DNA from: Mesobacillus boroniphilus
GTDB lineage: Bacteria; Bacillota; Bacilli; Bacillales; Cytobacillaceae
Assembly: GCF_018424685.1 (NCBI RefSeq)
Contig: NZ_QTKX01000003.1
Span: 186,001 to 250,000 of the forward strand
Length of the DNA: 64,000 nucleotides
Direction of reading: 5' to 3'
Each line of letters opens with the position of its first letter. The first letter of the stretch is position 1. A program made the translations under genes and the position numbers. The notes under the pieces were generated by a model that had not been told where the DNA came from, did not search any database, and saw only the letters and a program-made list of their open reading frames with translations. This document shows, in pieces, positions 58,446 through 64,000 of this stretch.

Positions 58446-59759
58446 ATGGACTATATATATATCGATGAAAAAGGGCCACAAGAAACAATTAGGATGACGG
58501 CTCCCTATGATGAAGAAAAGAAAATTAAGTTAGGAAATGATAACATGTTTGTTTATGTTGCTAACTTAATCAAGATAAAAGAGGAATGTCTCCATGAAAT
58601 TGAAGAGAAATATGAAATCCTAGAAAGAGATTACATGTCTTCTAGAAATTTTCTTGACAATAAAAAAGAATTAAAAGGAAAAGACATTTTGGGCAAGAAT
58701 TTCAAGTATGGTATAGCAAGTCTTAAAGGTCGTGAACTAGATTTTTATAATGCCTTGTTTGACCTACTTCTTGAAAATCAAGTTGATAATTTATTATTGT
58801 CAATTAATAAAATTTCTCTCGTTGCAGACAATAGATTGTCAGATTGGATTCTTAAAATGGAAGAAAAAAGATTCATAGAATCGCCAAAGCTTTTAAAATA
58901 TTCTATAGTAAAATATTTGGAAAGAGAAGCCAGTAAAAGTGTGATTCAATCTTTTTTTGATTCTAATAAGGGAAATAGAGAAGTTCTTACAGAAATTCAG
59001 AAAGACATGAAAGCATTCGTTGAAAAGAACCAGGATATCCAGAGAATGAAAGTCCAAATAAAGGATTACAAAAATATAATTCAAACAATAAAAAAAACAA
59101 AGCATTTTATTCAAGAAACTCCTTTTGCTGTAGTCTCATTTGATTGGAACAAGGTGTCATTTGACCTTGACTTGTGGATATCAGAAATGTCCCTTGCTAA
59201 TAAAATTAATATACAGTCTTCAGAACTGATTCTTGATGAAGGGATACCCTCAGAACCGTTCAAGAAATTAAATTTTCCATTAATAAAAGAAAATGAAGAT
59301 TCTGTTAATCATGTTGGACTTCGGATTTCTGATGTTTTGGTCGTAATTTCAGGAAAATATATTTCAAAATTAGCAACTGATGTCAAGTATGATAAAAATA
59401 ATCCGGAAAAAAGGAAACTTTTATCTAAGGATTGGTTTCAATTAGATGAAGAGCAATTTGCTTTATTGAAAAAGATGACAAAATATTTTTTTTCTCATGA
59501 TTCAACCTATTGTTTTATAGTTGATACGTATTTTGATGATGCACTTTTATTTGAAACTTATCTTAGGTATATAAGTTCTTATGAAACTTTTAATGATTTT
59601 AAGGGACATATAGAAGCACATGTAGACCAACATTTTGAATATTTAGCCGGGAAATTCAGGTCCAAATATGAACTGGCATTAGAAAATGATATAGTAGCGA
59701 AAAAGATATATGGGAGTACGCTTTCTGGCATTAAGGCTGGAATTGTTCGTCCTATATGA
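58446..59759 (+). CDS. DUF3800-like protein, third gene of DUF262 operon
   Basis: The 437-residue protein begins DYIYIDEKGPQET (Asp7, Glu8), like the YIDESG start of DUF3800 RNase-H-fold proteins. Far downstream are ELILDEGIPSEPF (Asp264) and VGLRISDVLVVISGKYI (Asp296), matching the two later acidic strands of that family. The middle (about 30-240) is a long charged helical insert with coiled-coil character. TTGGAGGAACAT precedes ATG 58446, 53 bases after the DUF262 stop. Nuclease activity is plausible but rests on weak motifs. Confidence 0.6.
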   Translation: MDYIYIDEKGPQETIRMTAPYDEEKKIKLGNDNMFVYVANLIKIKEECLHEIEEKYEILERDYMSSRNFLDNKKELKGKDILGKNFKYGIASLKGRELDFYNALFDLLLENQVDNLLLSINKISLVADNRLSDWILKMEEKRFIESPKLLKYSIVKYLEREASKSVIQSFFDSNKGNREVLTEIQKDMKAFVEKNQDIQRMKVQIKDYKNIIQTIKKTKHFIQETPFAVVSFDWNKVSFDLDLWISEMSLANKINIQSSELILDEGIPSEPFKKLNFPLIKENEDSVNHVGLRISDVLVVISGKYISKLATDVKYDKNNPEKRKLLSKDWFQLDEEQFALLKKMTKYFFSHDSTYCFIVDTYFDDALLFETYLRYISSYETFNDFKGHIEAHVDQHFEYLAGKFRSKYELALENDIVAKKIYGSTLSGIKAGIVRPI

Positions 59760-59811
59760 AAAAACTAGTACCAAAGGTATTGAATAATGTAAAAGAGTTT
59801 TTGTAGTTGCC

Positions 59812-59851
59812 AACAAGGCATTGAAAATAATTTTCAATGCCTTGTTTTTTT
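59812..59851 (+). terminator. Terminator of three-gene defence operon
   Basis: AACAAGGCATTGAAAA/TTTTCAATGCCTTGTT is a perfect 16-bp stem with T-run. Confidence 0.9.
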
Positions 59852-60013
59852 GCCTCTTAAATAACTACGGTGAACCGTACCGTAAGTAAGCGCAAATCCA
59901 ACATTTGAACTGTTCCATTAACTGTCCACAAAACCGCCACAAACCACCGCTTCCCACCCTGTCCTTTCCACTCTTTCATCCATATATAAAGGGTGAAAGG
60001 GTGGTGCATTAGC

Positions 60014-60842
60014 ATGACAATTAAATCGGCGGTTATTGAGAGTTTTGCGGAGTATTCACAGTTTGGTTCGTTGAAGGAGTTTAACAATCATTTTGAAATG
60101 TGGATGGCGGATAAGAAGCGTTTTTTCAGTAAGGGTGAGTTGATTGGGTTGAAGAGGCTGGCTCGTTTTGCTGCGAAGGTTCCTGGGGTAGCGAATGCCA
60201 AGATAGGGATGGAACTGAAGGCGATTTATGAGGAGTATGGGGAGATGGGAATTTCCCGTTCTACTTTTAAAAGGATGATTCTGAAGGCTAGTAATATTGG
60301 TATTTTTACTGTATATGAAACTGCGCGCAAAAACGGCTCACAGTCTAGCAACCTGTACGTATTCAATCGTTTCCCGATGAATGAACTACCGGATGGCGAT
60401 CAATTGAGCCACCAATATAAAACTATCATTCCTTCTGAAACTAACATAAAAAATAAAAATAAACGTGAAGAAAAGGCAGCTGAAGAACAATCATCCGAAA
60501 TCATAGAGGTAAAACTTGATACTGAAAAAGGACCGGAAGACCATCTATTTGTCAGTGACCGAGTTCCAAGTGATTTCGTCAATCTTGTGAAATACTTTTT
60601 CCCAGCTGCAAAGTCGATCGAAGAATTCTGGCGGATGAGCATGGTCGCTGCCTACCGTCAAAACTATGAACAAGACACCGATCCTGTTGTCCCTGTCACT
60701 TGAATCCTTCAGACAGCTTGTCCGGAAGCTAAAGTCGAAGGTGGAAGTGAAGAATCCAATTGCTTATTTTACCGGGATTCTGAACAAGAAGTTTCAGGAG
60801 CATTATTTTGAGGAGCTTTATGATATGATTCCGGTTTGTTGA
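60014..60842 (+). pseudogene. HTH domain protein, frameshifted near the 3' end (right flank)
   Basis: ATG 60014 begins TIKSAVIESFAEYSQFGSLK and runs through EFNNHFEMWMADKKRFFSKG, ISRSTFKRMILKASNIGIFT (helix-turn-helix) and SSNLYVFNRFP to QDTDPVVPVT, stop 60703. The next frame continues as LSLESFRQLVRKLKSKVEVK, NPIAYFTGILNKKFQEHYFE, ELYDMIPVC, stop 60842. One indel at about 60680-60695 splits a protein of about 275 residues. The intact part resembles replication-initiator-like HTH proteins common in Bacillus. The left copy is at 53287. Confidence 0.75.
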
Positions 60843-60861
60843 ATTAAGCCAAGTTTTTTCG

Positions 60862-60992
60862 AGGGACAAGGGGTACGGTTTTCAATGCCTCGTAAAATGC
60901 TTTGAGACAGTAGACAAGGGGTACGGTTTTAGTGTCTTGAAAATTGTGAAATATGGAGATCTAGGGGGAGAACCTTCCCTGTGTCCCGTCAA
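60862..60992. repeat. Cluster of GGGACGG-type repeats
   Basis: GGGACAAGGGGTACGGTTTT occurs at 60863 and again (GACAAGGGGTACGGTTTTAG) at 60914, and AGAACCTTCCCTGTGTCCCG closes the block at about 60968. The two similar left ends suggest a nested or duplicated element. Confidence 0.5.
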
Positions 60993-61091
60993 ACAATTGA
61001 CCCGCGCTCTCCTCCCAAAGATATCCGCCAATGCCTATCCCGATTTTATTATCATTCATATACTGATAAAAATGGCTGGAGGTGAAAACAT

Positions 61092-61984
61092 TTGAGTTAT
61101 AGTTATTTAAAATGGTCTGAGTTACCGTACGCTGGAGAGGATTTACCTCCGTCTGATCCGGTTACACCTTTAGCCGGAAGATGGCCGTTAGCCTTTTTGA
61201 AAAGAGATGAAGATGGGCACTTTCTTGATTCCTTTGGACGGAGGTTGAAACTCCCATTAGGCATCCTCGGTTGATAAACTTTGAAAAAGAATTGGAGGCT
61301 GTACAACGGACACTCGAAAATTTAACTTCAACCCAGAAGCAAATAGCTGTCTATTACGGGACAGGAGTACCTACTAAACAATGGACTCCGGTTGCTGACC
61401 GCTTAATAGATACGTATGATGTTACTCCTACTCAAGCAGCTCGAATCCAGGCAGTATTGCATGGAGCTATCAATGATACAATGATTGTTGTATGGGATTT
61501 AAAGTATCGATGGAATGTGGCAAGACCGAATCAGTATGACCAGGAAATGGAAACCATTTTATGTACCCCGAGGTTTCCAACATATCCCTCTGGACATGCT
61601 GCAATGTCTGGTTGTGCGGAAGTCATCTTGAGTTATTACTTTCCAACTGAAAAAATGAAGCTGGAGAGAATTGCTGAGGAAGATGCAGCAAGCCGTTTAT
61701 TTGCCGGCGTCCATTTCCCTTCTGACAACTCAGAAGGACTTGAATTAGGAAGATCAATCGGACATCAGATTGTAAAAAATTTAATTAGAGAACAAGACCA
61801 TGACATGCGGGAAATTGATCAGCAGTACAGGGGAAATTTTGATGCTGATATTTTCGCCATAGATTATCAACAATTTATTCCTTTCGATTTCTCTTCAGAC
61901 TGTACTTCCCTCATAAAGTCAGAACCCAAAAAGTTATTTAAAAATGTAAATGTTCCAAAGCCCCTAATAAAAAAACTGAGGTGA
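61092..61984 (+). pseudogene. Vanadium haloperoxidase/PAP2-like protein split by a frameshift
   Basis: TTG 61092, after GGAGGTGAAAACA, reads SYSYLKWSELPYAGEDLPPS ... HFLDSFGRRLKLP and shifts at 61245-61250; the second frame gives IRHPRLINFEKELEAVQRTL and runs to 61984. One missing base in CCC explains it. The catalytic set is complete: KYRWNVARPNQYD, TYPSGHAAMSG and SRLFAGVHFPSDNSEG (K-x6-RP, PSGH, SR-x5-H-x3-D). Related proteins are acid phosphatases or haloperoxidases. A start at TTG 61271 would leave a 237-residue protein with all motifs, so activity may survive. Confidence 0.78.
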
Positions 61985-61995
61985 AGTATTTGAAG

Positions 61996-62046
61996 AAGCA
62001 CAGGGACGTACCCCGAGATGTGACCCTATGCTTCTTGCTTTTTATT
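61996..62046 (+). terminator. Terminator of GAAGCA/TGCTTC family
   Basis: GAAGCACAGGGACGTACCCC ... CCCTATGCTTCTT followed by a T-rich tail. Confidence 0.6.
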
Positions 62047-62048
62047 TT

Positions 62049-62239
62049 GCGACAAGGGATGGTTCCGGTGTCTCGTGAATTGTAAAAATCTAACTATGTA
62101 ATCTCGGGCACAGTCTAAAATGAGCTTTGTCCCAATTCTTTTCTTAACTTATAGAGCATGGACTCAACGAAGATTAATTAGGGTTATTCTTTAACTATTG
62201 CGATTCCCGAATGAGACGTGAGAACCGTCCCTGTGTTGC
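62049..62239. repeat. MITE-like element, about 190 bp
   Basis: Ends GCGACAAGGGATGGTTCCGG and GAGAACCGTCCCTGTGTTGC are inverted repeats. The interior GGGCACAGTCTAAAATGAG with TTTGTCC is shared with the copy at 30170. Longest copy in the window. Confidence 0.72.
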
Positions 62240-62373
62240 TTCGTTACATTGATGCGGTGATTTTAGCAAAAGATAAATAGGATGTTAATCAGCATTTTTC
62301 TAAAGTTACCTAAATAGATTTAAATGTTTAAAACTTAATCCTAAATGGATACACAAGGAATGGAGGGATGAAG

Positions 62374-63705
62374 ATGAAAATACTTATTATCGGTGGAGAT
62401 GCAGCGGGTATGAGTGCTGCGATGCAAATGGTTCGAAACAGCTCTGGACATGAAATCACTGTGTTGGAAAAGGGAGGCGTGTATTCATACGGTCAATGTG
62501 GCCTGCCTTATGTGATCAGTGGGAAGATTGAGTCCACAGATCAGTTAATCGCGCGCACTCCGTCTACTTTTAAAGAAAAATATGGCATTGATGCACGGGT
62601 ATTTCATGAAGTCCAGAAGGTAGACACAGAAAATAAAATGGTAAGTGGAATAAACCATAGTAATGGTGAGCCATTCAGCGTTCCATATGACCGCCTTCTG
62701 ATTGCGACTGGTGTAAGCTCGGTCGTTCCAAAGTGGGAGGGTGTGACACTTCCAGGTATTTTCTCACTAAAAACCATCCCTGATGCAAAAGCAATCATGG
62801 ATTATCTAGAAAGAGATATACATAATGTGACCGTAATTGGCGGCGGATATATCGGGCTTGAAATGGCCGAAAGTTTTGCGGAGCTCGGCAAGAAGGTAAC
62901 GATTATTGAAAGAAATAAGCAATTAGCCAAAATATTTGATACAGACATGGCAGAACTGATTCATGAAGAAGCAGTAAAGCAAAACATTGTGTTAAAAATG
63001 GTTGAATCCGTGGAAGCATTCGGTGGAAGTGACCATGTGGAATCTGTGAAAACCGATAAGGGAGAGTATGAAACAGATTTGGTGCTAGTCGCTGTAGGTG
63101 TGAAGCCCAATACTTCCTTTTTAGAAGAAACAGGAATCAAAACCAGTGTAAATGGTGCGATCCAAGTTAATGCCTATATGCAAACCAGTATTGAGGATAT
63201 CTACGCGGCAGGAGATTGTGCCACACAATATCACCGGGTAAAAGAGAAGGATGACCATGTTCCATTGGGAACACATGCCAATAAGCAAGGACAAATCGCC
63301 GGATTGAACATGGTTGATGTACATAAAACGTTTAAAGGAATTGTAGGCACATCCATTATTAAGTTTTTCGATTTAACTTTGGGGAGAACAGGGCTATCAG
63401 AAAAAGAGGCAAACATGCTGAACATCCCCTGTGGCTCTGTAACCATTACAGCAACTGATATCGCTGGTTATTATCCGGATGATAAAAAAATGAAATTGAA
63501 ACTTGTCTATCATAAAGAGACACATAAGGTTCTTGGCGGGCAAATTATTGGGGAGAATGGCGTCGATAAACGAATCGATGTCCTAGCGACGGCCATATTT
63601 CATTCCATGACGACCGAAGAGCTGCTTGATTTAGATCTGGCGTATGCTCCCCCGTATAATGGTGTATGGGATCCAATTCAGCAGGCGGCTAGGAGAGTGG
63701 AGTAG
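62374..63705 (+). CDS. CoA-disulfide reductase-like FAD/NAD(P)H oxidoreductase
   Basis: The 443-residue flavoprotein has the FAD fold [20 protein letters not shown], a single active Cys42 in [14 protein letters not shown] (the CoADR/Npx type), the NAD(P) fold [20 protein letters not shown] and FAD site IYAAGDCA. It reduces CoA or related disulfides, or polysulfide, with NAD(P)H. GGAGGG sits six bases before ATG 62374; ATG 62368 is too close. No partner gene in the window. Confidence 0.9.
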   Translation: MKILIIGGDAAGMSAAMQMVRNSSGHEITVLEKGGVYSYGQCGLPYVISGKIESTDQLIARTPSTFKEKYGIDARVFHEVQKVDTENKMVSGINHSNGEPFSVPYDRLLIATGVSSVVPKWEGVTLPGIFSLKTIPDAKAIMDYLERDIHNVTVIGGGYIGLEMAESFAELGKKVTIIERNKQLAKIFDTDMAELIHEEAVKQNIVLKMVESVEAFGGSDHVESVKTDKGEYETDLVLVAVGVKPNTSFLEETGIKTSVNGAIQVNAYMQTSIEDIYAAGDCATQYHRVKEKDDHVPLGTHANKQGQIAGLNMVDVHKTFKGIVGTSIIKFFDLTLGRTGLSEKEANMLNIPCGSVTITATDIAGYYPDDKKMKLKLVYHKETHKVLGGQIIGENGVDKRIDVLATAIFHSMTTEELLDLDLAYAPPYNGVWDPIQQAARRVE

Positions 63706-64000
63706 GTGGGAATAGGATAAATGAATATTGTTACAAAATCGTTTTTCATCGATTTTGCCGACAGTGAACTCAAAAGCTGACTTTATTTTGATCAGGGGAA
63801 AGATATTTTTTCAACTCCTGAGCGAGATATAGGGACGGTCCTTAAAGCGAAAATAGGAAGACTTGGTCATACAGAAGAGGATAACGACGTGAGCGGCCAT
63901 TGATCATTACTGAAAAGAATTGTGATCAACGCGGGAAGCATGGGGACGTATTCTGTGCTTCTTTTTTGCATGGGGGAAAAGGAGGAAAGCCAGGGAGAAT
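63706..64000. other. Intergenic tail with repeats
   Basis: It holds ATAGGGACGGTCCTT (63829-63843) and a GGGAAGCATGGGGACGTATT...GTGCTTCTTTTTT hairpin (63938-63968) of the two dispersed families. No gene is seen before the window ends. Confidence 0.6.

Overview
The window looks like a low-GC Gram-positive chromosome, most likely Bacillaceae. Ribosome sites are strong AGGAGG types, TTG and GTG starts are frequent, and rho-independent terminators are abundant. Lipoproteins, a LicT/BglP/GH1 operon with RAT antiterminators, proBA, an ECF sigma/DUF4179 pair, an RsbR-like protein and a YjcQ-family protein all point the same way. No rRNA or tRNA gene was recognised. Genus and species cannot be fixed from the sequence alone.

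Layout. 0-13.4 kb is housekeeping and accessory metabolism: a toast-rack lipoprotein, a frameshifted membrane gene, thioesterase, nitroreductase, FAD oxidoreductase, GNATs, a symporter plus cysteine-synthase-like operon, a YibE/F pair and a SurA-like lipoprotein. 13.7-16.1 kb is proBA. 16.4-23.9 kb holds the ECF sigma/anti-sigma pair, a quinone-reductase-like flavoprotein, a cupin protein, an AraC/GyrI regulator facing an MFS pump, and a DUF4003 protein. 24.1-28.6 kb is a beta-glucoside operon with two RAT/terminator switches. 28.8-37.1 kb mixes real genes (thioredoxin-like, MFS, Nudix, a large M36 metalloprotease) with debris: a GNAT pseudogene joined to an AraC-effector-domain fragment, an eight-unit 52-bp tandem array of hairpins, a second truncated effector-domain gene, a GH1 fragment and a 51-bp perfect palindrome. 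37.2-46.6 kb holds an RsbR-like STAS protein, an MBL hydrolase, a membrane-anchored molybdopterin oxidoreductase, small genes, and an XRE-cupin/MFS/ornithine-cyclodeaminase cluster.

47.2-59.8 kb is a defence island. Its modules are: (i) a PLD-family (NgoFVII-like) nuclease and an Eco57I-like adenine methyltransferase, with repeated CTGTAGAAT boxes around the promoter and the remains of a second methyltransferase behind; (ii) an overlapping DUF262 + HEPN pair; (iii) a YjcQ-like gene and then an operon of a DUF262/DUF1524 (GmrSD/SspE-like) HNH protein, a second long DUF262 protein and a DUF3800-like protein. Module iii lies between two related, both damaged, copies of one HTH gene, so it may have moved in or been duplicated as a block. 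It is the best candidate for an undescribed system.

Two repeat families run through the intergenic DNA. One is a MITE-like element with terminal inverted repeats around GAGACACAGGGACGGTTCT. The other is a set of terminator-like hairpins with the core GGGACGTACC between GAAGCA and TGCTTC arms. Four otherwise good genes (about 1.28, 44.3, 60.69 and 61.25 kb) carry one simple frameshift each, which may be real decay or assembly error. 60-64 kb ends with a split PAP2/haloperoxidase-like gene and a CoA-disulfide-reductase-like flavoprotein.
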